Shown here: piece by piece, positions 1 through 7,029 of the stretch
Layout: every line of letters starts with the position of its first letter
Position numbering within the stretch: the first letter of the stretch is position 1
Source of the DNA: JAVVFH01 sp032250585
GTDB lineage: Bacteria; Pseudomonadota; Gammaproteobacteria; Xanthomonadales; SZUA-36
Direction: 5' to 3'
DNA length: 13,117 nt
Assembly (NCBI GenBank): GCA_032250585.1
Contig: JAVVFH010000078.1
Coordinates: forward strand, 1 to 13,117
Notes under the pieces: generated by a model
Told to the model about the DNA's origin: nothing
Seen by the model: the letters and a program-made list of their open reading frames with translations, nothing else
The model's database searches: none
Translations under genes and position numbers: made by a program

Positions 1-2
1 CC

Positions 3-1001
3 TGGATGGACATGAAAAACAACGCCATCGAACTGGTGATCGGCCCGATCGAGACCTACGAAGACCGCCTGTTCGGTTACCGGGCGGCCTTCGAGAGCTA
101 CATCCTGCTGAAGGACCGGGAATGGAGCGCGCGCCTGGAGCGCTTCGCACAATACCTGCCGGAACTGCAGCGCGGGCTGCCCGTGGCCGCGGACTACAAG
201 CGCGAAATGCCCGGCTCGGATGCCGACCTGAACGCCTACGACGCCATCTATTACGCCGGCCACTCGAACGCCGGCTCGAAGACCATCGCCATCAACCTGC
301 CCAACGACGAGCAGGTGCAGATGGAGAAAGGCACACGCCGCCTGCAGCTCAAAAATGCGATGCGTGCCAAGTACGAACGCATTCTGCAGCCGATTTCCGA
401 GCTGCTGATCGCCGCGGACCAGCGCCGGCACGTTACCTTCGACTCGTTCTTCGGCAACACCATGTTCCACGAAGTGGCACACGGGCTGGGTGTCAAGACC
501 ACGCTGGACGGCGTCGGGACGGTCCGTCACGCGCTCAAGGATCACGCCTCCGCGCTGGAGGAAGGCAAGGCCGACATCCTCGGCCTCTACATGGTTCGGG
601 CACTGCGCGAGAAAGGCGAGATCATGGAAGGCGAGCTGATGGACGACTACGTGACCTTCATGGCAGGAATTTTTCGCTCAGTGCGTTTCGGCGCCAGCAG
701 TGCGCACGGCCAGGCCAACATGATCCGCTTCAACTTTTTCGAGCGCGCCGGGGCCTTCAGTCGCGACGCGGCCAGCGGCACGTACCGCGTCAATCGGCCG
801 GAGTTCGAGCAGGTCGTCCGCGATCTCAGCCAGCGCCTGCTGGTCCTGCAGGGTGACGGCGACTATGCAGCCGTCGACGCCTTCGTCAAGGAAATGGGCC
901 GCATCGGGCCGCAATTGCAGGCCGACCTCGACCGCCTGGCAACGGCTGAAATCCCGGTGGACATCGTCTTCGAGCAGGGCCGGGACGTGCTCGGGCTTTA
1001 A
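3..1001 (+). CDS. Dipeptidyl-peptidase III-like (M49-related) zinc peptidase, 3' part only
   Basis: The frame is open to the left edge, so the N-terminus lies outside the window; about 332 residues are visible and the first in-frame ATG (base 6) is unlikely to be the true start. Counting from that ATG, a zinc-binding HEVAH motif sits at 155-159 (bases 468-482) and a second motif, EEGKAD, at 185-190, matching the paired HExxH/HExxGH and EExxAD/E motifs of M49 peptidases. In that family the two His and one Glu hold zinc and the first-motif Glu is the catalytic base. The stretch around 10-25 (IGPIETYEDRLFGY) also fits bacterial DPP III-like proteins, which I recall as roughly 550 residues. Family members cleave dipeptides from peptide N-termini, but the substrate here is unknown. 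The HExxH spacing lacks the extra residue of classical DPP III, so it belongs to a divergent branch. proB follows 13 bases after the stop, suggesting co-transcription. Cell location cannot be judged without the N-terminus. Confidence 0.85.
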   Translation, partial: WMDMKNNAIELVIGPIETYEDRLFGYRAAFESYILLKDREWSARLERFAQYLPELQRGLPVAADYKREMPGSDADLNAYDAIYYAGHSNAGSKTIAINLPNDEQVQMEKGTRRLQLKNAMRAKYERILQPISELLIAADQRRHVTFDSFFGNTMFHEVAHGLGVKTTLDGVGTVRHALKDHASALEEGKADILGLYMVRALREKGEIMEGELMDDYVTFMAGIFRSVRFGASSAHGQANMIRFNFFERAGAFSRDAASGTYRVNRPEFEQVVRDLSQRLLVLQGDGDYAAVDAFVKEMGRIGPQLQADLDRLATAEIPVDIVFEQGRDVLGL

Positions 1002-1014
1002 TTGTATCGCCGCC

Positions 1015-2094
1015 ATGGATCGAAGAATCGTCGTCAAGGTCGGCAGCCAGGTGCTGTGCGATGCGCAGGGGGAACTGAATCGCCGGGTGCTCGCCAGCCT
1101 GGTCGGGCAAATCGCCGAACTGGTGTCGGGCGGCTGGCAGGTACTGCTGGTTTCTTCCGGTGCGGTGTCGGCAGGCAGCGGCCTGACCCGCAGCCGGCTG
1201 CAGAAAGTGGCCGACCCGGTGGCCCGCAAGCAGGTGCTGGCGGCCATCGGCCAGGTCCGCCTGATGGAGACCTACGGGGCCCTGTTCGGCGAACGGGGCC
1301 TTACCGTCGCGCAGGTTTTGACCAGCAAGAGCGATTTCCAGACCCGCCGCCATTACCTGAACATGCGCAGCTGCGTCGAGGCCCTGCTGACCGCCGGTAT
1401 CGTACCCATCGTCAATGAAAACGACGTGGTGGCCATCACCGAACTCATGTTCACCGACAACGACGAACTGGCCGGGCTGCTGGCCGGCATGGTCCGGGCG
1501 GACCTGCTGTGCCTGCTGAGTACGGTCCCCGGCGTGTTCGACGGCGACCCCGACGACCCCGCAACCCGCTGTATCGAAACCTGGGACGAGGAGCGTTACC
1601 GGATGGAGGATGTCGTCCTGAAGGGCACTTCGGCGCTCGGGCGCGGCGGCATGCACAGCAAACTGGCCATCGCCAGAAAAACCGCACGCCTGGGCACCGC
1701 CGTGGTCATCGCCGACGGCCGCGACCCCGAAGTGCTGATGAAAGTCACAAGCGGGCGCCCGGCCGGAACCCATTTTCCGGCCCGCGGAGGGCTGTCGCCA
1801 ACCAAGCGCTGGCTGGCCAGTGCGGACGCGCACGCGGTAGGCCGGGTCACCATAAACACCGGCGCGGAGAGCGCCCTGCTCGACCGTTCGCGCCTGACCA
1901 GCCTGCTGCCGGTCGGCATCGAATCGCTGGAAGGAGCCTTCAACCGCGGCGACGTCATCCAGATCCGCAATACCGCAGGCAAAGTATTGGGCTGCGGCCG
2001 CGCCCGCTACGGCCACGAGGAAGCGCGGAAACTGCTCGGACAGCGCGGCCAGAAGCCGCTGATACACTACGATTACCTTTACCTGGTGGACTGA
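1015..2094 (+). CDS. proB: Glutamate 5-kinase (ProB) with C-terminal PUA domain
   Basis: Glutamate 5-kinase phosphorylates L-glutamate with ATP to gamma-glutamyl phosphate, the first and normally proline-inhibited step of proline synthesis in the cytoplasm. The 359-residue product has an amino-acid-kinase domain: N-terminal VVKVGSQVL (phosphate-binding lysine), VSSGAVSAG near 43-51, the substrate-binding IVNENDVV near 130-137 and DNDELAG near 146-152, then SALGRGGMHSK. From about residue 265 a PUA domain follows (RGDVIQIRN, then a GCGRARYG strand), as in E. coli ProB (367 residues). The frame is open further upstream to base 853, but that part overlaps the peptidase gene and has no kinase similarity; the ATG at 1015 places the conserved VVKVG at the expected position. 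No strong Shine-Dalgarno is visible, so translation may be coupled to the upstream gene. The kinase motifs, notably ELMFTDNDELAGL and the TRRHYLN block, look more like Bacteroidetes ProB as I remember it. Confidence 0.97.
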   Translation: MDRRIVVKVGSQVLCDAQGELNRRVLASLVGQIAELVSGGWQVLLVSSGAVSAGSGLTRSRLQKVADPVARKQVLAAIGQVRLMETYGALFGERGLTVAQVLTSKSDFQTRRHYLNMRSCVEALLTAGIVPIVNENDVVAITELMFTDNDELAGLLAGMVRADLLCLLSTVPGVFDGDPDDPATRCIETWDEERYRMEDVVLKGTSALGRGGMHSKLAIARKTARLGTAVVIADGRDPEVLMKVTSGRPAGTHFPARGGLSPTKRWLASADAHAVGRVTINTGAESALLDRSRLTSLLPVGIESLEGAFNRGDVIQIRNTAGKVLGCGRARYGHEEARKLLGQRGQKPLIHYDYLYLVD

Positions 2095-2115
2095 ATAAGT
2101 CCAAACGCAACTGCC

Positions 2116-3399
2116 ATGACGGATTTTGCAATGGAAGAAAGACTCGGAGAATTGCAGCGGGGCCTGGAAAACGCCCGTGAAGCGGCGCGGGACCTCGTGC
2201 AGTGGGATGACGAAAAGATTCGCAGCCTGTTACACGCGCTCGCCGAACGAACGCTGACGGCCGGCGACGAGATCCTGGCGGCCAACCGCAGTGACCTGGC
2301 GCGCATGCCCGAAAGCGATCCCAAATACGATCGCTTGCTGCTGAACCCGGCGCGGCTCGAAGCGATCGCCGGCGACCTGCGGGCGGTGGCCGGCCTGCCC
2401 GCGCCGGTCGGCGAGGTGCTGGAGCAACGCCGGCTGGAAAACGGACTGGAATTGAGCAAAGTGCGCGTTCCGATCGGGGTGATCGCGGTGATTTTCGAAT
2501 CCCGGCCGAACGTTACCTTCGACGTGTTCGCGTTGTGCCTGAAGACCCTCAACGCCTGCGTGTTGAAAGGCAGCAGCGATGCCCACGATACCAACGAAGT
2601 GGTGGTCGGCCTGATGCATGACGTGCTGATCGACCACGGCATGAACCCCGCTTGCGTCTACCTCGCGCCCCCCGAGCGCAAGTGGCTGCCGCACATCCTG
2701 CAGGCGGTCGATTACATCGACCTGGCCATACCGCGCGGGTCCAAAGGCCTGATCGATTTCGTGCGCGACAATGCGCGGATTCCGGTGATCGAGACCGGTG
2801 CGGGCATCGTGCACACCTACGTCGACATCAGCGCGGAGCGCGACAAGGCGCGGGCCATCGTCACCAACGCCAAGACGCGGCGGGTGAGCGTCTGCAACGC
2901 CCTGGACACTCTGCTGGTCCACCGTGGGCTGCTCGGCGAACTGCCGGAGCTGCTGCGCGAGATGGGCGAGGTGCACGGCGTCGAATTGTTCGCCGACGAG
3001 GAGGCTTACGCGGCACTGAAAGGCCGTTACGCCGGCCCGCTGCAGCCCGCGGAGGCCGAACATTTCGGGCAGGAATTTCTGTCCCTGCGCCTGTCTGTGA
3101 AGACTGTCAGCGACCTGGACGAGGCACTGGAGCACATCCACCGCTACAGTTCGAAGCATTCCGAAGCCGTCGTCGCCGAGGATCCCGCCGTAATCGAAAC
3201 CTTTCTGGAACGCGTCGACGCCGCGGCGGTTTATGCCAACGCATCGACCGCCTTCACCGACGGCGCCCAGTTCGGCATGGGCGCCGAAATTGGCATCAGC
3301 ACGCAGAAACTGCATGCCCGCGGACCGATGGCCCTGCCGGAGCTGACCAGCTACAAGTGGCTCGTGCGCGGCGACGGCCAGACGCGCCCGGCCGGCTGA
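2116..3399 (+). CDS. proA: Gamma-glutamyl phosphate reductase (ProA)
   Basis: This enzyme reduces gamma-glutamyl phosphate with NADPH to glutamate-5-semialdehyde, which cyclises on the way to proline; it probably works together with ProB because the intermediate is labile. The 427-residue protein (E. coli 417) is an aldehyde-dehydrogenase-superfamily member: FESRPNVTFDVF near 130-141, the IPRGSKGLI block near 205, the catalytic cysteine in RRVSVCNALDTLL near 260, and the C-terminal GAEIGISTQKLHARGPMAL near 394-412. proB ends 21 bases upstream. The start is the ATG at 2116; an in-frame ATG at 2131 is an alternative, and neither has a clear Shine-Dalgarno. SDPKYDRLLL near the N-terminus and LTSYKW with GDGQTRP at the C-terminus differ from the usual proteobacterial form and resemble Bacteroidetes ProA from memory. 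All catalytic features are present, so it should be active. Confidence 0.97.
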   Translation: MTDFAMEERLGELQRGLENAREAARDLVQWDDEKIRSLLHALAERTLTAGDEILAANRSDLARMPESDPKYDRLLLNPARLEAIAGDLRAVAGLPAPVGEVLEQRRLENGLELSKVRVPIGVIAVIFESRPNVTFDVFALCLKTLNACVLKGSSDAHDTNEVVVGLMHDVLIDHGMNPACVYLAPPERKWLPHILQAVDYIDLAIPRGSKGLIDFVRDNARIPVIETGAGIVHTYVDISAERDKARAIVTNAKTRRVSVCNALDTLLVHRGLLGELPELLREMGEVHGVELFADEEAYAALKGRYAGPLQPAEAEHFGQEFLSLRLSVKTVSDLDEALEHIHRYSSKHSEAVVAEDPAVIETFLERVDAAAVYANASTAFTDGAQFGMGAEIGISTQKLHARGPMALPELTSYKWLVRGDGQTRPAG

Positions 3400-3408
3400 G
3401 CCACTGCC

Positions 3409-4155
3409 GTGGCGCGCGTCCTGGTTTTTCAGCACGTGGCGGCCGAGCCGCTAGGCACGCTGGACCCGATGCTGCGCAACCGCGGGCACCGAATCAAGTA
3501 CGTGAATTTCCACCGCGAGCCCGACGCACGGCCCGACATGCGCCGCTACGGCGCCCTGATAGTGCTCGGTGGCCCGCAAATGCCCGACGAATGCGATCGG
3601 TACCCGCATCTGCGGGTCGAGATGGATTGTATCGAGGAAGCGCTCAAACAGCAGATCCCGGTGCTTGGCATCTGCCTGGGCGCGCAGTTACTGGCCTATT
3701 CCCTGGGCGGCGGCGTGCGCGCGCTGGACGAATGGGAAATGGGCTGGTTCGAGCTTGTACCGACAGCACAGGCGGCCGCCGATCCCCTGTTTTGCGCGCT
3801 GGTGCATCCGCAACCGGTATTTCAATGGCACGGCTACACCTTCGATCTGCCGGCCGGTGCCGTTCACCTGGCCCGCAGCGCGGACTGCGAAAACCAGGCC
3901 TTCCGCTACGGCCCCAACGCCTACGGCCTGCAAGGCCACCTGGAACTCGACGAGCGGTTGATCAATCGCTGGCTGACTTATCCCGAATACCGCGCAGAAC
4001 TTCAGGCACGCGGGCGCGGCCAGAGCCCGGAAAGCCTCCGCGAACAGACCCATCAGCTGATCGGCCCTTCCGTGCGGCTCAGCGACGAGGTGTTCGGAAA
4101 GTTTCTCGGACAACTGGCCCAGCCGCGCGGCCGCCACGTGCTGCCGTCGCGGTAA
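3409..4155 (+). CDS. Class-I glutamine amidotransferase-like protein
   Basis: A 248-residue stand-alone class-I GATase domain. The nucleophile elbow GICLGAQ places Cys89, and the usual His-x-Glu pair appears as His177 and Glu179 in GLQGHLELD, where many family members have FHPE. The LGGPQMPDE loop near 53-61 corresponds to the oxyanion region, and FQWHGYTFDLP near 138-148 is typical of the GMP-synthase-like group (COG0518 type). Members remove ammonia from glutamine or cleave related gamma-glutamyl amides; the acceptor or substrate is not predictable here because no synthetase partner is adjacent. It begins with GTG only 9 bases after the proA stop; the next in-frame ATG is at residue 21, past the first strand, so GTG is preferred. 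Position at the end of a proB-proA unit suggests a role in glutamate/glutamine handling, but this is inference. The gene ends before a strong inverted repeat that may stop transcription. Confidence 0.88.
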   Translation: MARVLVFQHVAAEPLGTLDPMLRNRGHRIKYVNFHREPDARPDMRRYGALIVLGGPQMPDECDRYPHLRVEMDCIEEALKQQIPVLGICLGAQLLAYSLGGGVRALDEWEMGWFELVPTAQAAADPLFCALVHPQPVFQWHGYTFDLPAGAVHLARSADCENQAFRYGPNAYGLQGHLELDERLINRWLTYPEYRAELQARGRGQSPESLREQTHQLIGPSVRLSDEVFGKFLGQLAQPRGRHVLPSR

Positions 4156-4194
4156 GCTGTGGAGGGTGACCGTGGGACTTGCCTATGGGAGCGA

Positions 4195-4230
4195 GCGGCT
4201 TCTGTGGGAGCAGCCTCCCACAGAAGCCGC
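4195..4230. repeat. Perfect 16-bp inverted repeat between convergent genes, possible terminator, REP-like
   Basis: Bases 4195-4210 (GCGGCTTCTGTGGGAG) are the exact reverse complement of 4215-4230, with a CAGC loop. The repeat starts 40 bases after the amidotransferase stop and lies 17 bases beyond the clpB stop, so a transcript from either side would fold into a very stable hairpin. No T-run follows on either strand, so classical intrinsic termination is uncertain; blocking read-through or protecting mRNA 3' ends is plausible. The arms contain CTGTGGGAGC, the head sequence typical of REP elements in Pseudomonas/Xanthomonadales-type genomes, and a similar TATGGGAGC lies just to the left (4184-4192), so this may be two REP units arranged head to head. 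Confidence 0.75.
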
Positions 4231-4246
4231 CTCCTGCACCAGCCCC

Positions 4247-6814
4247 TCAGGTGAACACGAAGCGGCCGTCTGCAGCGTCGACGGTGATGGTCTCGCCGGG
4301 GGCGAAATCGCCGGAGAGGATTTTCTGCGCCAACGGATTTTCGATGTCTTTCTGGATCGCCCGCTTCAATGGCCGCGCGCCGTAGACCGGGTCGAAACCC
4401 GCTTCGCCGAGAAGGTCCAGGGCCGCGTCGGTGACTTCCAGTCCGAGATCCCTGGCTTGCAGGCGATTGCGCAGATGCTGCAGCTGGATGTCGGCAATCA
4501 GGCGAATCTGCTCGCGGTCCAGCGGGTGGAAGACCACCATTTCGTCGACACGGTTGATGAATTCGGGGCGGAAATGCTGCCCCACGACGTCCATCACGGC
4601 GCTCTTCATGGTCTCGTAGCCCTGGCCGGAAAGCTCCTGGATGCGCTGCGAACCAAGGTTCGAAGTCATCACCACCACGGTGTTGCGGAAATCCACGGTG
4701 CGGCCGTGGCCATCGGTCAGCCGGCCGTCGTCCAGCAATTGCAGCAGGATGTTGAAGACTTCGGGATGCGCCTTTTCAACCTCGTCCATCAGGATCACCG
4801 AATAGGGCCGGCGGCGCACCGCTTCGGTCAGGTAACCGCCCTCTTCGTAACCCACGTAACCGGGGGGCGCGCCGATCAGCCGCGCCACCGAATGCTTTTC
4901 CATGAACTCCGACATGTCAATGCGCACCATGGCGTCCACGGTGTCGAACATGAATTCGGCCAAAGCCTTGCACAGTTCGGTTTTGCCAACGCCGGTGGGG
5001 CCCATGAACAGGAAGGAGCCGATCGGGCGATTGGGGTCTGACAATCCGGCGCGCGAACGGCGGATGGCGTCGGAGACCGCTTTGACCGCTTCGTCCTGAC
5101 CGACCACTCGCTGGTGCAGGGCCTGTTCCATCCGCAGCAGCTTGTCGCGTTCGCCTTCCAGCATCCGCGAGACCGGAATACCGGTCCAGCGCGACACCAC
5201 CTCGGCGATCTCGTCCTCGGTCACACTGGTGCGCAGCAGCTGGAACTCGCCCTTTTCGCCCTTTTCGGCCTCGGCCAGCTGTCTTTCCAGCTCCGGGATC
5301 TTGCCGTACTGCAACTCCGACATGCGGGCCAGGTCCTGGGCGCGCCGGGCGGTGTCCAGCTCGGCCCGGGCGCGCTCCAGCGCCTCCTTGATGTGGGTGG
5401 TGCCCTGCACGGCGGCTTTCTCGGATTTCCAGATCTCGTTGAGGTCCGAGAATTCCCGCTCCAGCTCGGCGATGCGCTCCTCGAGTTCCGCCAGGCGCTT
5501 CATCGAGGCCTCGTCGGACTCCTTCTTGAGTGCCTCGCGCTGGATTTTCTGCTGGATCAACTGCCGTTCCAGGCGGTCCAGTGCTTCGGGCTTGGAATCG
5601 ATTTCCATGCGGATACGCGAGGCGGCCTCGTCCATCAGGTCGATGGCCTTGTCCGGCAGTTGGCGGTCTGAGATGTAACGGTGCGACAGCGTGGCGGCCG
5701 CAACCAGCGCGGGGTCGGTGATGTCCACGCCGTGATGCACTTCGTAGCGCTCCTGCAGGCCGCGCAGGATGGCGATCGTATCCTCGACGCTGGGTTCGCC
5801 GACGAACACTTTCTGGAAGCGCCGCTCCAGGGCGGCGTCCTTTTCCACGTACTGGCGGTACTCGTCGAGCGTTGTCGCGCCGATGCAGTGCAGTTCGCCA
5901 CGCGCCAGCGCCGGCTTGAGCATGTTGCCGGCGTCCATGGCGCCCTCCGCCTTGCCGGCGCCAACCATGGTGTGCAGTTCGTCGATGAACAGGATGATGT
6001 TGCCCTCCTGCTTGGCCAGGTCGCTGAGCACCGCCTTCAGTCGTTCCTCGAACTCGCCGCGGTATTTCGCGCCGGCCAGCAGCGAGCCCATGTCGAGGCT
6101 GAGCACGCGCTTGCCGCGCACGCCCTCGGGCACCTCGTTATTGATGATGCGCAATGCCAGACCCTCGACGATCGCGGTCTTGCCGACCCCGGGTTCGCCG
6201 ATCAGCACCGGGTTGTTTTTCGTGCGCCGCTGCAGCACCTGGATGCAGCGGCGGATTTCCTCGTCGCGCCCAATGACCGGATCCAGCTTGCTCTGCTCGG
6301 CCCGCTCGGTCAGGTCGATGGTGTATTTTTCCAGCGCTTGGCGGTTTTCCTCGGCGTTCGGGTCGACCACCTGTTCGCCGCCGCGCATTTCGTCGATGGC
6401 CTTTTCCAGTGCTTCGCGGCTAGCACCCGTTTGTTTCAGGATGTCGGCCAGCGCGCCTTTCACATCGATCGCCGCGAGAATGAACAGTTCGCTGGCGACG
6501 TACTGGTCGCCGCGCTGTTGCGCCAGCTTGTCGGTCACGTTGAGCAGCTTGATCAGGTCGTTGGACAGGCCGATCTCGCCTTCGGCGCCGCTGACGCGGG
6601 GAAAACTGTCGAGCCGTTCGCCCAGTTGAGAGCGCAAGGCGTTGGCGCCTACGCCGGCCTTGGTCAGCAGGTGGCGGGCCGCGCCCCCCTGCTGGTCGAG
6701 CAGGGCCACCATGACGTGTTCCGGCTCGATCATCTGGTGGTCCATGCCGGTGGCCAGGCTTTGCGCCTCGGCCAGCGCGATCTGGAATTTGCTGGTCAGC
6801 TTGTCCATTCTCAT
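4247..6814 (-). CDS. clpB: ATP-dependent protein disaggregase ClpB (Hsp100)
   Basis: ClpB is a hexameric cytoplasmic AAA+ machine that threads aggregated proteins through its pore and, with DnaK/DnaJ/GrpE, refolds them after heat stress. The 855-residue product (E. coli 857) is complete: N-domain 1-145, AAA-1 with Walker A GEPGVGKT at 206-213, pore-loop Tyr251, Walker B ILFIDE at 274-279 and Arg331/Arg332; the middle coiled-coil domain about 405-525, rich in Glu and Arg; AAA-2 with Walker A GPTGVGKT at 605-612, pore-loop Tyr653 in GYVGYEEGG and Walker B VILMDE at 673-678; then sensor-2 GARPLKRAI in the C-terminal domain. Numbering matches E. coli almost exactly. The ATG at 6814 is preceded by GGGGGA about 8 bases upstream; a second ATG two codons in is possible. 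An in-frame GTG at residue 149 coincides with the internal start that makes short ClpB in E. coli. Heat-shock control is likely, but promoter matches are weak. Confidence 0.98.
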   Translation of the reverse strand: MRMDKLTSKFQIALAEAQSLATGMDHQMIEPEHVMVALLDQQGGAARHLLTKAGVGANALRSQLGERLDSFPRVSGAEGEIGLSNDLIKLLNVTDKLAQQRGDQYVASELFILAAIDVKGALADILKQTGASREALEKAIDEMRGGEQVVDPNAEENRQALEKYTIDLTERAEQSKLDPVIGRDEEIRRCIQVLQRRTKNNPVLIGEPGVGKTAIVEGLALRIINNEVPEGVRGKRVLSLDMGSLLAGAKYRGEFEERLKAVLSDLAKQEGNIILFIDELHTMVGAGKAEGAMDAGNMLKPALARGELHCIGATTLDEYRQYVEKDAALERRFQKVFVGEPSVEDTIAILRGLQERYEVHHGVDITDPALVAAATLSHRYISDRQLPDKAIDLMDEAASRIRMEIDSKPEALDRLERQLIQQKIQREALKKESDEASMKRLAELEERIAELEREFSDLNEIWKSEKAAVQGTTHIKEALERARAELDTARRAQDLARMSELQYGKIPELERQLAEAEKGEKGEFQLLRTSVTEDEIAEVVSRWTGIPVSRMLEGERDKLLRMEQALHQRVVGQDEAVKAVSDAIRRSRAGLSDPNRPIGSFLFMGPTGVGKTELCKALAEFMFDTVDAMVRIDMSEFMEKHSVARLIGAPPGYVGYEEGGYLTEAVRRRPYSVILMDEVEKAHPEVFNILLQLLDDGRLTDGHGRTVDFRNTVVVMTSNLGSQRIQELSGQGYETMKSAVMDVVGQHFRPEFINRVDEMVVFHPLDREQIRLIADIQLQHLRNRLQARDLGLEVTDAALDLLGEAGFDPVYGARPLKRAIQKDIENPLAQKILSGDFAPGETITVDAADGRFVFT

Positions 6815-6836
6815 CGGAAATCCCCCAATCTGCAGA

Positions 6837-6853
6837 GGCCGCCCACGGCGGCC
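6837..6853 (-). promoter_or_regulatory. Small hairpin in the probable clpB 5' leader
   Basis: GGCCGCC (6837-6843) and GGCGGCC (6847-6853) are exact reverse complements separated by CAC, giving a 7-bp all-GC stem in the clpB transcript. It lies about 10 bases upstream of the probable Shine-Dalgarno (complement of about 6821-6827) and about 22 bases before the ATG. It does not cover the ribosome site, so a thermometer role is not shown; it may stabilise the leader or be incidental in GC-rich DNA. Confidence 0.35.
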
Positions 6854-6866
6854 CGTGATGTCTCAG

Positions 6867-6895
6867 ATTTGAGGGCTGGGGGGTTCCGAATCAAG
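6867..6895 (-). promoter_or_regulatory. Weak sigma-32-like promoter candidate for clpB
   Basis: On the minus strand CTTGAT (complement of 6890-6895) is followed after 15 bases by CCTCAAAT (complement of 6867-6874). The heat-shock sigma consensus is CTTGAA with about 13-15 bases and CCCCATNT, so both boxes match only partly. Position is sensible: transcription would begin about 45 bases before the clpB ATG and include the leader hairpin. Confidence 0.3.
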
Positions 6896-6934
6896 CGGCT
6901 CGGCTGCGAGGAAATGCTTCCGAATGAGCGCCGT

Positions 6935-6966
6935 GGTCGCGAGCTTCGCTTGCTCCTACAGGGGGC
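6935..6966 (-). repeat. REP-like element, copy 1
   Basis: Read on the minus strand this copy is CTGTAGGAGC followed by AAGCGAAGCTCGCGACC. Its first 23 plus-strand bases match the copy at 7030-7060 at 22 positions, and both are followed by GGGGGC. GC-AAGC-GAA-GCT-CGC can form a short imperfect hairpin, and the GTAG head is the hallmark tetranucleotide of REP elements mobilised by RAYT (REP-associated tyrosine) transposases in gammaproteobacteria. It lies in the gap between dapE and clpB and covers the -10 box of a second weak sigma-32-like candidate. Confidence 0.7.
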
Positions 6967-6983
6967 ACCGGCGTTTGTTGAAG
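6959..6983 (-). promoter_or_regulatory. Second weak sigma-32-like candidate upstream of clpB
   Basis: On the minus strand CTTCAA (complement of 6978-6983) precedes CCCCTG (complement of 6959-6964) by 13 bases, the preferred sigma-32 spacing. The -35 box differs from CTTGAA at one base and the -10 from CCCCAT at two. It overlaps REP-like copy 1, which makes a chance match more likely; it would give a leader of about 135 bases. Confidence 0.2.
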
Positions 6984-6984
6984 G

Positions 6985-7008
6985 GCAGGAGCTGGCGTAG
7001 CTTGCGAC
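6985..7008 (+). repeat. REP-like element, degenerate copy 2 (opposite orientation)
   Basis: Bases 6985-7008 (GCAGGAGC, then TGGCGTAGCTTGCGAC) match the minus-strand reading of copy 1 (GTAGGAGC, then AAGCGAAGCTCGCGAC) at 19 of 24 positions by eye. The conserved GGAGC head and GCGAC tail are kept. It lies between the other two copies but points the other way, the alternating layout seen in bacterial interspersed mosaic elements. Confidence 0.5.
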
Positions 7009-7029
7009 ACGAGTTTACTTTGGCGCTGA

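Noticed and set aside
853..1014. Longer start for proB within the peptidase gene
   Set aside because: The extra 54 codons overlap the peptidase coding frame and have no kinase similarity; ATG 1015 fits the family N-terminus.
4166..5041. Plus-strand frame starting just after the amidotransferase gene
   Set aside because: It runs through the inverted repeat and then opposite the clpB 3' end; composition is that of a shadow frame.
5681..7000. Long plus-strand open frame opposite the clpB start and upstream gap
   Set aside because: It is the mirror frame of clpB extended through the REP-like region, with no motifs and no plausible start signals.
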